DNA of 7,718 nucleotides, from positions 1 through 7,718 of the forward strand of contig JACQQP010000011.1 of the NCBI GenBank assembly GCA_016206945.1, in the 5' to 3' direction. The notes beneath the pieces are model-generated. The model searched no databases. It was given only the letters and a program-made list of their open reading frames with translations, and was not told the DNA's origin. This document shows, piece by piece, positions 1-5,245 of the stretch; positions within the stretch are counted from its first letter, which is position 1, and every line of letters starts with the position of its first letter. A program made the translations under genes and the position numbers. The DNA comes from Candidatus Omnitrophota bacterium (lineage in GTDB: Bacteria > Omnitrophota > Omnitrophia > Omnitrophales > Danuiimicrobiaceae).

Positions 1-49
1 CCGGCGGAATCCGTCCGGACGAATCTCGCCGCGTTTTTTGGCGGATCGG

Positions 50-68
50 GATGAGCTTGACGCTCATC
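50..68. repeat. Hairpin, 7-bp arms, 5-nt loop
   Basis: gatgagc (50-56) pairs with gctcatc (62-68) around loop ttgac. It is followed directly by a small ccgaa/ttcgg hairpin (70-83). Confidence 0.6.
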
Positions 69-94
69 TCCGAAAGTGTTCGGGAGGAACTGGC

Positions 95-117
95 ATTTGC
101 CGCTCAATGCGGCAAAT
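95..117. repeat. Hairpin, perfect 9-bp arms, 5-nt loop
   Basis: atttgccgc (95-103) pairs with gcggcaaat (109-117) around loop tcaat. Confidence 0.65.
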
Positions 118-119
118 AC

Positions 120-152
120 TACTCGTGAGGATTTTGACATCCTCTACGAGTA
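120..152. repeat. Hairpin, 13-bp arms with one bulge
   Basis: tactcgtgaggat (120-132) pairs with atcctc/acgagta (139-144 and 146-152), with T145 bulged and loop tttgac. It sits immediately after another hairpin and before the second copy of the 22-nt direct repeat. Confidence 0.65.
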
Positions 153-175
153 TGACGTTCCTCTCCGAAAGTGTC

Positions 176-210
176 GCCGTACCGACCGTACGCCGTACCG
201 ACCGTACGGC
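176..210. repeat. Two tandem 16-bp units, the second part of a palindrome
   Basis: gccgtaccgaccgtac occurs exactly twice head to tail (176-191 and 192-207). With the following ggc, the second copy forms a 7-bp hairpin with loop cgacc (192-198 with 204-210). Confidence 0.85.
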
Positions 211-222
211 ACCGCAAGACCA

Positions 223-239
223 AGCGCCCGACCGGCGCT
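223..239. repeat. Hairpin, 6-bp arms, 5-nt loop cgacc
   Basis: agcgcc (223-228) pairs with ggcgct (234-239). The loop cgacc (229-233) is identical to that of the hairpin just before it. Confidence 0.5.
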
Positions 240-249
240 CGTTCATGCG

Positions 250-348
250 GCGGGGATCTATAGGTCTGGACTCCCCGCCTTTGGCGAGGCTCGCCTCTGG
301 CGGCCGCTTAAAACGTGCCTGCCTCGCCGGCAGGCGGGCGGGAATGAC
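250..348. repeat. GC-rich composite palindrome ending in a gcgggaatgac motif
   Basis: The parts are gcgggga (250-256) with tccccgc (272-278); ccgcc (275-279) with ggcgg (299-303) around ggcg/cgcc; and gcctgcc (317-323) with ggcaggc (329-335). The stretch begins near ctggactccccgc and ends with gcgggaatgac (338-348). That is the look of the common bacterial extragenic palindromes of the type 'gtcattcccgc...gcgggaatcc', here apparently split and expanded. Confidence 0.55.
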
Positions 349-357
349 AGTCTAACC

Positions 358-696
358 TCACCAATGTGAATCGTCATATTTCCAGTTGACGTAGAGGTAA
401 TAGTTTTTGATTTCCTCACCGTAATCCTCAAGGGTGAAAGTAAAAGAGGCAATACTACCCTGCGGTAAAGCGCTTGGTTCTGGAATGACGCTTTTATTCA
501 AAACTGGAATCTCTTGTTCGCTAAAAAGCACGAGGGAAACCTTGGCGTCTCGAATGGGATGGCCTACATTATTGATGACAATCCCCCTTAGCTCAGGACG
601 CCCTTTTGAATCAAACCCAGAACTTCCGCCTTTTACAATCACTTTTCGCGGTAACTTTTGGAACGTCTCGATTTCGGGAAATTGTTCAATGCCCAT
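358..696 (-). CDS. Small protein of unknown function, FxLYD-like beta-sandwich
   Basis: 112 residues. Residues 36-90 follow the pattern ELRGIVINNVGHPIRDAKVSLVLF, a variable turn, then LPQGSIASFTFTL. This resembles FxLYD-type domains: a conserved 'G.v.N....i....V...lf' strand pair, then a 'L..G..a.F' strand. The C-terminus is aromatic and acidic (YYLYVNWKYDDSHW). There is no signal peptide or membrane segment, although many FxLYD proteins are exported. An in-frame TAG four codons before the ATG limits extension. No clear ribosome-binding site precedes the ATG, so the N-terminus may have been lost from a longer ancestor. The perfect TATAAT upstream and a consistent protein-like composition argue that it is real. 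It is separated from the signalling genes by the heptamer arrays and has no visible functional link with them. The fold assignment is a pattern judgement only. Confidence 0.6.
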   Translation of the reverse strand: MGIEQFPEIETFQKLPRKVIVKGGSSGFDSKGRPELRGIVINNVGHPIRDAKVSLVLFSEQEIPVLNKSVIPEPSALPQGSIASFTFTLEDYGEEIKNYYLYVNWKYDDSHW

Positions 697-720
697 GAGT
701 ATTTTCTAGCGCGGCATATC

Positions 721-748
721 ATTATATGCAAGAAAGGAGAGATGTACA
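721..748 (-). promoter_or_regulatory. Candidate promoter of the small orf
   Basis: A perfect TATAAT at 721-726 on the minus strand, with TGTACA (4/6 of the -35 consensus) 16 bases upstream at 743-748. Transcription would start near 714, about 18 nt before the ATG. The -10 is perfect but the -35 is weak. Confidence 0.45.
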
Positions 749-751
749 GAG

Positions 752-779
752 ATAACAGATAACAGAGTACAGAGAACAG
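752..779 (-). repeat. Array of four CTGTWMT-type heptamers (minus orientation)
   Basis: Read on the minus strand: ctgttct, ctgtact, ctgttat, ctgttat, with no spacers. Together with the plus-oriented array it frames 101 bp of AT-rich sequence as a large inverted repeat with a 20-bp perfect core. Confidence 0.8.
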
Positions 780-880
780 GGGACACAAAACAAAAGCTTG
801 CTAGGAACAGAAGAATAACGTGAGGTATTAATTAATAGGTTTGCTTGAAAGCCGAGATGAAAAAGATAGATTTACTTTTT

Positions 881-908
881 CCGTACTCTGTACTCTGTTA
901 TCTGTACT
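881..908 (+). repeat. Array of four CTGTWMT-type heptamers (plus orientation)
   Basis: Read on the plus strand: ccgtact, ctgtact, ctgttat, ctgtact, with no spacers. The first unit has one further change from the pattern. Twenty bases of it (886-905) are the exact reverse complement of 755-774 in the other array. Confidence 0.8.
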
Positions 909-923
909 CCCCGCTCTGCAGGT

Positions 924-2630
924 TCAGGCAGCAACTGCTTTAACAGAGTAGTCTAATTTCTCGCGGTCGTAGGCCCCGGAATCAAGATCACCTCGTTTGA
1001 TTAAAACCTGGACCCAGTGGAGCACGACTTCAGGATCGAATTGAGTGCCTGCACCCTCGATGAGTTCACGAATGGCTTCCTCACAATTCAAAGTTCGCTT
1101 ATATCTCCCGCACGCAACGCGCATCGTATCATAAGCATCCAAAACAGAAACAATTCGTGCACCAAGCGGAATCTCTTTGCCCTTCAAACGATGGGGATAA
1201 CCTTCGCCATTATACCACTCATGATGATGAAGAATGATCAATGCTTCATCTGCGAGAAACTTGATTGGCTTTACAATTTGATAGCCTAAAACGGGATGCT
1301 CTTTCATCTGCTCGCATTCGTCACGGGAGTAAGATCCCGGTTTTAATAAAATTTCGTCAGAAATACAAATTTTGCCGATATCATGAAGTAGACCCGCATG
1401 TTCTACAATGCGGATTTCATCCTGATGTAAACCCATCTCCTTAGACACGAAAGCGGCATCCTGTCCCACACGCGCCGCATGCCCCATCGTATGAGGATCC
1501 TTTGCCTCCAACGCATTAATCAAGGCCTTCGTTGCTTCAATGTAAGCGCGCTTTGCCATTTCTGAAATATCGAAGAGGCGCTGCCGAAATTGGTACACTT
1601 TTGCGTCGTCAAATTTAAGTTCTGGAATTTTATCTGCATAGTCCTTGCCCAGGCTTTGATAAAGAAATACCTGGTTGCGCCCATTACCTTTGGCCCGGTA
1701 AAGCGCTTTGTCCGCGTAGAATAAGAGGGTTTCTTTACGATCCACAAGATCATCGGGATAGGAAGAGACTCCAATACTCACATTGATTTTTAAGGAAAGA
1801 CCAGATCCCTGAGCAAAAGTGGTGTCCGCAATTTTTTTTCTGAGGCGCTCGGCCAGCAAATGCGCTCCCTCATAGTCTACGTGGGGAAGCAAAATAACAA
1901 ATTCTTCTCCGCCATATCGGGCAATCGTATCCGCTTGCCGCAAACTCGAAATGAAAAAGCGGCCTAATTCCTTCAACACTTCATCTCCAACAGAATGCCC
2001 GTACGTCTCATTAATCGATTTAAAATAATCGATATCGACCATCAGACAGGAGAGGGAGTAATGGTAACGACTCGCACGAGCAAACTCCTCCACCATCTTC
2101 TCATGAAAAAACCGATGATTAAAAAGACCCGTCAGCTCATCCCGCACCGATAGCGCTGCTAGTTTTTCATTGGTCATCTGAAGTTCAATGTTCTTGCCAA
2201 CCAGATCCCGCTGAAGCTCACTTTCATGCTGCTTAATCCGAAAACGTTCATAAGCACCCTCAATAATGTGGGGCAATTCCCGAAAAGCGCTTTCAGATTT
2301 CACGATATAATCGACAAAGCCAGATTTTAAAGCATTCACCGCCAATAGTTCGTCTCCTACCGCGGCCATTAACAGGACGGGAAACTTGAGATTTCGATTT
2401 TGTATTTCGGTGAGGAGATCAAGACCCGTCCGATCGGGCAAGTGATAATCCGTTAACATGAGGTCAAACGTGGAGGAACTCAGTTTTTCAAGCGCCTCGG
2501 AAACGGAGGTAGCTAACTCAATTTTGGCTCCATTCTCTGCGGCCCACTGGGCCAAAGCACCTTGAATTAAGATTCCATGATCTCGATTATTCTCGACGAC
2601 CAAAATCCTATTGGGGCACTTTCTCGCCAT
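924..2630 (-). CDS. Receiver-GGDEF-HD-GYP protein (cyclic-di-GMP synthesis and hydrolysis)
   Basis: 568 soluble residues with three modules. The receiver (about 7-125) keeps phosphoacceptor Asp61 and Lys111 but has Asn14 in place of the usual second acidic residue and Ala89 in place of the switch Thr/Ser. After a coiled coil (about 130-160), the GGDEF domain (about 161-325) has the active-site GGEEF at 240-244 and, five residues before it, RQAD (231-234), the product-inhibition I-site. The HD-GYP domain (about 365-545) shows His384, the HD pair at 416-417 in LLHDIGK, His445, the His468-470 run, and GEGYPHRLKGKEIPLGAR (476-492), so metal ligands and the GYP loop are intact. Family knowledge predicts both diguanylate cyclase and phosphodiesterase activity; which dominates cannot be told. 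The ATG has AGAGG just upstream. It is the last gene of the signalling group and its likely output. Confidence 0.95.
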   Translation of the reverse strand: MARKCPNRILVVENNRDHGILIQGALAQWAAENGAKIELATSVSEALEKLSSSTFDLMLTDYHLPDRTGLDLLTEIQNRNLKFPVLLMAAVGDELLAVNALKSGFVDYIVKSESAFRELPHIIEGAYERFRIKQHESELQRDLVGKNIELQMTNEKLAALSVRDELTGLFNHRFFHEKMVEEFARASRYHYSLSCLMVDIDYFKSINETYGHSVGDEVLKELGRFFISSLRQADTIARYGGEEFVILLPHVDYEGAHLLAERLRKKIADTTFAQGSGLSLKINVSIGVSSYPDDLVDRKETLLFYADKALYRAKGNGRNQVFLYQSLGKDYADKIPELKFDDAKVYQFRQRLFDISEMAKRAYIEATKALINALEAKDPHTMGHAARVGQDAAFVSKEMGLHQDEIRIVEHAGLLHDIGKICISDEILLKPGSYSRDECEQMKEHPVLGYQIVKPIKFLADEALIILHHHEWYNGEGYPHRLKGKEIPLGARIVSVLDAYDTMRVACGRYKRTLNCEEAIRELIEGAGTQFDPEVVLHWVQVLIKRGDLDSGAYDREKLDYSVKAVAA

Positions 2631-2660
2631 GCATGGCCTCTTGTTTCCGACTTCGGACGC

Positions 2661-3062
2661 TTATCCTATCAATTGTTTTACCGTTTGGATTAACTCTTCA
2701 GAATCGTAAGGTTTCTTCAAGTAACCATTAACATTTTGGGTCATCATGACTTCACGCACCTTCTCACTCTGAAGTCCGGTGGCTACAATCACCGGGATAT
2801 GAGAAGGGCGGTCTTTTTCACCCTTTCCTTCGCGAACACCTATGTTGATTAAAGTTGTCAAACCATTCCGATCCGGCATATCGACATCCATAATAATAAG
2901 ATTGGGTGGACAATTTTTCTCCAAGACGGCCAAGGCATCGCGCCCGTTACCGGCACAGGAAACGTAATACCCAGAGGCTTCAAGCCGCATTCGCGTCAAC
3001 TCTGAATAATCGGGATCGTCATCCACAATCAAAATGGTTTTATGATGCCCGTCTTTTGCCAT
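2661..3062 (-). CDS. Single-domain response regulator (CheY-like), second copy
   Basis: A 133-residue receiver with Asp14-Asp15, phosphoacceptor Asp59 (LIIMDVDMPDRNGL), Thr95 and Lys117-Pro118, so it should be phosphorylatable. Like its upstream neighbour it has an extended loop before the fourth strand (about 76-88). The chosen ATG (3060-3062) overlaps the upstream gene by 23 bases. TTG and GTG codons further upstream would lengthen it by eight or nine residues but have no ribosome-binding site and precede the conserved fold. The site before the ATG is also weak (a distant GGA), so expression may depend on ribosomes finishing the upstream gene. No output domain is present. Thirty bases separate it from the cyclic-di-GMP gene, whose receiver looks degenerate, so this protein may be what carries the phosphate signal to it. 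That last point is inference. Confidence 0.9.
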   Translation of the reverse strand: MAKDGHHKTILIVDDDPDYSELTRMRLEASGYYVSCAGNGRDALAVLEKNCPPNLIIMDVDMPDRNGLTTLINIGVREGKGEKDRPSHIPVIVATGLQSEKVREVMMTQNVNGYLKKPYDSEELIQTVKQLIG

Positions 3063-3459
3063 GTTCTGTAAATTCCAAAAGTTCACCAACGCGGTTCATT
3101 ACTTTCTCCATATCAACAGGTTTAACAAAAAAATCAACCGCACCCTCAACGCGCGTCATGTTTTCAATCATCGGCGCTCTGCCCGTAACCGCTATGACGG
3201 GAATGTCTTTGGTAACAGAGGGTTTGCCCGTATCAATATCGATAGGTGCCTTGAGACGTTTCAAAATAGTTAAACCGTCCATGTCAGGAAGAAAGATATC
3301 CAGCATGATCAGATCTGGAACCTTCTCCTGAATCAAGCGAAACGCTTCATCTCCGTTCCCGCTGGCTAGAACCCGATAGCCCGCTCGTTCGAGTCTGATC
3401 CTCAAAAGTTGAACAAGTTCTATATCATCTTCAACAACAAAAATCGTTTTGTGGCTCAT
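3040..3459 (-). CDS. Single-domain response regulator (CheY-like)
   Basis: A stand-alone receiver of 139 residues. The acidic pair is Glu10-Asp11, the phosphoacceptor Asp54 (LIMLDIFLPDMDGL), followed by Thr92 and Lys113-Pro114, so all switch residues are present. Between the third helix and the fourth strand it has a longer loop than classical CheY (about residues 69-86, rich in Asp, Lys and Thr). The start codon overlaps the stop of the hybrid kinase in an ATGA, with AAAGGA a few bases upstream, so the kinase is the likely phosphodonor. There is no output domain; the regulator must act by binding a partner or by passing phosphate on. It is similar along its length to the next gene product, including the long loop, which suggests an old tandem duplication. 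Confidence 0.93.
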   Translation of the reverse strand: MSHKTIFVVEDDIELVQLLRIRLERAGYRVLASGNGDEAFRLIQEKVPDLIMLDIFLPDMDGLTILKRLKAPIDIDTGKPSVTKDIPVIAVTGRAPMIENMTRVEGAVDFFVKPVDMEKVMNRVGELLEFTEHGKRRAS

Positions 3460-4673
3460 GCTGTCATCCTTTCTTTTGTAAGTGGAAGGCTTTCAATACG
3501 GGCTTCCTGCGTGACTGGAAGAGAAACAATAAACCGGCTTCCTTTTCCGAACTCACTCTCCGCCCAAACCTGACCCCCATGAAGTTTGACCAATTCCCTG
3601 CAGATGGAAAGACCCAATCCTGTTCCTTTATTCTCATTAGAACTTGTGCCCCTCACCTGCTCAAAACGCTCAAAGATTCGCTCTAAATTCTCCTTACGAA
3701 TCCCAACGCCAGTATCCGAAACAACGACCCGTACACAACCGTTGGGCGCGGTTTCGACCCCTACGGTCACGCTGCCGCCCTCGGGTGTGAATTTAATTGC
3801 ATTTCCCATCAGATTCGTCAGCACCTGAATCATTCTCTCCGCATCACAAGCCACCTTTGGAAAGTCGCGAACAGGTTCGAAGTTAAGCTTCAGTTTCTTT
3901 TTTTCCGCAAGGCTTCTAAGTGACCCCAATACTTCGTCAATTAATATTTGAAGATCGCAAGGCTCAAAATGAAGACGGAGCTTTCCGGCTTCAAGTTTTG
4001 AAAAATCCAGCAGATCATGAATCATCTGAGTGAGACGGCCAATGCTTCTTTTCGCAATTTCAAGAACCTTTTTCCCTTTTTCCTCGTTTGGATTTACCAA
4101 ACCATCCAAAATAAGCGCGATGCTTTCTTGAACAGAATTAAGCGGCGTACGAATGTCATGGCTGACTGAAGCAATAAAGTCTGACTTCAGTTGATCCAGT
4201 TTCTTGAGTTCGCGGTTGGCTTTTTCAAGGGCTACATTTTTTTCACGAATTTCCCGTTCATATTTTTCCTTCTCTTGATCTGCTAAAAACTCAATGAAGG
4301 TTTCATCCACCACATGAGGAAGAACGCTCAAGTAAACATCATCTTTAACGATATAGTTATAAGCACCCTCCTGCATCGCTCGCACCGCCGTTTTCTCATC
4401 TCCCATGCCCGTCATCATAATAAATGGAATATTAAGCTTTTGGGCATTCAACCACTCAAGGAATTCAAGGCCCGATTTCCCAGGGAGGTGATGATCAGAA
4501 ACCACCAGGTGAACTTGATTTTCCATTATGATGTCCATCGCTTCCTCAGCAGTGCCTGAAATTTCCACCACATATTTTCCACCGCGGGAAGAAAGAATCG
4601 CCTTCTTCGCAAGCGCCGCATGATCCGGATTATCTTCCACGAGTAAAATATGAAGCTCGGATCGGGGAATCAT
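3456..4673 (-). CDS. Soluble hybrid: N-terminal receiver plus histidine kinase
   Basis: 405 residues without membrane segments. The receiver (about 6-125) is intact: Glu13-Asp14, phosphoacceptor Asp60 in VVSDHHLPGKSG, Thr88 and Lys110. A charged coiled coil (about 130-163) leads to a HisKA domain with His172 in FIASVSHDIRTPLNS. The ATPase domain has the N-box around 287-294 (NLMGNAIKF), G1 at 320-325 (DTGVGI), the F-box ERIFERFEQV, and G2 GTGLGLS at 350-356. A receiver placed before the kinase usually makes the kinase respond to another phosphodonor, such as the upstream kinase, so this may be the middle of a phosphorelay. That role is inferred. The gene begins at the edge of the nested palindrome, and its TGA overlaps the next start codon by ATGA. 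Its receiver resembles that of the GGDEF-HD-GYP protein. Confidence 0.94.
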   Translation of the reverse strand: MIPRSELHILLVEDNPDHAALAKKAILSSRGGKYVVEISGTAEEAMDIIMENQVHLVVSDHHLPGKSGLEFLEWLNAQKLNIPFIMMTGMGDEKTAVRAMQEGAYNYIVKDDVYLSVLPHVVDETFIEFLADQEKEKYEREIREKNVALEKANRELKKLDQLKSDFIASVSHDIRTPLNSVQESIALILDGLVNPNEEKGKKVLEIAKRSIGRLTQMIHDLLDFSKLEAGKLRLHFEPCDLQILIDEVLGSLRSLAEKKKLKLNFEPVRDFPKVACDAERMIQVLTNLMGNAIKFTPEGGSVTVGVETAPNGCVRVVVSDTGVGIRKENLERIFERFEQVRGTSSNENKGTGLGLSICRELVKLHGGQVWAESEFGKGSRFIVSLPVTQEARIESLPLTKERMTA

Positions 4674-4789
4674 CCCATCACCTGCCTTTCAAGAGCGCGC
4701 TTCACATGGTCAAGCATTCCCAATGAAGCGCGCTCTTGTATCCATTGGGATGCCGCTGCCTTAGGCAGCGGTAAAGCAGGTGATGGGAT
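4672..4789 (-). repeat. Nested palindromic element between stop and start codons (possible RNA three-way junction)
   Basis: The outer arms 4672-4685 and 4776-4789 are a perfect 14-bp inverted repeat, extendable by three A-T pairs past one bulged base. Inside are a 15-bp perfect hairpin (4690-4704 with 4724-4738, 19-nt loop) and an 8-bp GC-rich hairpin (4753-4760 with 4764-4771, 3-nt loop). The large loop also contains tcccaa (4718-4723), complementary to ttggga in the linker (4745-4750), giving pseudoknot potential. There is no T-tract, so it is not an intrinsic terminator. The RR1 stop codon (4789-4791) and the hybrid kinase start codon (4671-4673) touch its two ends. It could be an inserted palindromic element or an RNA that controls coupling between the two genes. 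Confidence 0.8.
4678..4683 (-). promoter_or_regulatory. Shine-Dalgarno site of the hybrid kinase, inside the closing stem
   Basis: AGGTGA on the minus strand, four bases before the ATG at 4671-4673. It lies wholly in the 3' arm of the 14-bp closing stem, so folding of the element would hide it. Upstream alternative starts run into an in-frame stop, which supports this ATG. Confidence 0.6.
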
Positions 4790-5226
4790 CATTTCGCCCT
4801 CTCATGTGAAACGGCTTCAGCACACGGAATTTCCACCGTATGGAACCAATAATCCTTAACGCGCTTAAGCTTGGCCACCAATTCCCCAAAGTCTTCCGTT
4901 TTCGTCACATAACCCGATGCGCCCAATTGATACGCTTTTTCGATTTCTTCCTTTCGGGACGAGGTCGTCAGCATGACGATGGGAACGTGTTCGAACCACT
5001 TGAGACTTCTCAAGCTTTTGAGCACTTCGAAACCATCCATCCCGGGGAGCTTGAGATCCAATAAAATAAGATCGGGTTTCATATCCTGGGTTTGAATTTG
5101 CCTGCAGGCCTTCACGGCCTCAGGCCCATCCGAATAATGAGTCACGCTCGAATCGTCGCCTTCAAGACCGCGGCGAATTAAGAGCGCGTGATCCTCATTG
5201 TCTTCGATCATGAAAATCTTTTTCAT
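4789..5226 (-). CDS. Single-domain response regulator, Rcp1-like
   Basis: A stand-alone receiver of 145 residues, probably the phosphoacceptor of the membrane kinase directly upstream. The acidic pocket is Glu8-Asp9, the phosphorylation site Asp57 (in LILLDLKLPGMDG), the switch Thr87 and the conserved Lys109. The stretch VPIVMLTTSSR...AYQLGASGYVTK and the ending KDYW are hallmarks of the Rcp1 class, known as partners of phytochrome-like kinases. The usual proline after the lysine is Thr110. An upstream in-frame ATG would add 12 residues and overlap the kinase. I prefer ATG 5224-5226, because a GAGGG site lies seven bases before it and the protein then begins directly with the first beta strand (MKKIFMIEDN). 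No output domain is present. Its TGA stop is the edge of the large palindrome that follows. Confidence 0.93.
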   Translation of the reverse strand: MKKIFMIEDNEDHALLIRRGLEGDDSSVTHYSDGPEAVKACRQIQTQDMKPDLILLDLKLPGMDGFEVLKSLRSLKWFEHVPIVMLTTSSRKEEIEKAYQLGASGYVTKTEDFGELVAKLKRVKDYWFHTVEIPCAEAVSHERAK

Positions 5227-5245
5227 GGGCAAGCCCTCTGTTCCT

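Larger units (their letters stand above)
58..174 (+). repeat. 22-nt direct repeat, two copies 95 bp apart
   Basis: Copies at 58-79 and 153-174 agree at 20 of 22 positions (pattern tgacgYtcMtctccgaaagtgt), with the last 13 identical. They bracket the 9-bp and 13-bp hairpins. Confidence 0.75.
1..357. other. Non-coding stretch dense with hairpins and repeats
   Basis: I see no credible gene here; the short open frames on both strands look like repetitive, arginine-rich chance translation. The region holds at least six short palindromes, a 22-nt direct repeat and a 16-bp tandem repeat, itemised separately. It looks like accumulated extragenic palindromic elements, or possibly a structured RNA. 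It runs to the window edge, so its full extent is unknown. Confidence 0.65.
697..923. other. Intergenic region with oppositely oriented repeats, no gene seen
   Basis: Between the cyclic-di-GMP gene and the small orf. It holds the two heptamer arrays, a 12-bp AT palindrome (tattaattaata, 826-837), a weak AT-rich 7-bp hairpin (859-865 with 875-881) and the promoter-like sequence of the small orf. I see no intrinsic terminator for the upstream operon apart from possible long-range pairing of the two arrays. Confidence 0.6.

Noticed and set aside
1..210. CRISPR array
   Set aside because: Only two copies of the 22-nt repeat, 95 bp apart with hairpins rather than unique spacers between them; there are no cas genes.
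38..355. Open frames on both strands across the hairpin region (up to 105 codons)
   Set aside because: Composition is arginine- and serine-rich, no motif is recognisable, several frames are open together, and they run through palindromes and tandem repeats. They look like chance frames.
3063..3089. TTG or GTG start for the second CheY-like regulator
   Set aside because: Neither has a ribosome-binding site and the added residues lie outside the receiver fold.
4672..4789. tRNA or other cloverleaf RNA gene
   Set aside because: The branched shape is suggestive, but there is no T-loop or anticodon-arm consensus, the stems are 14-15 bp rather than 7 and 5, and the ends coincide with codons of flanking genes.
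4672..4789. Insertion sequence with a transposase
   Set aside because: Inverted ends are present but there is no coding sequence inside and no clear target-site duplication, so at most a MITE-like remnant.
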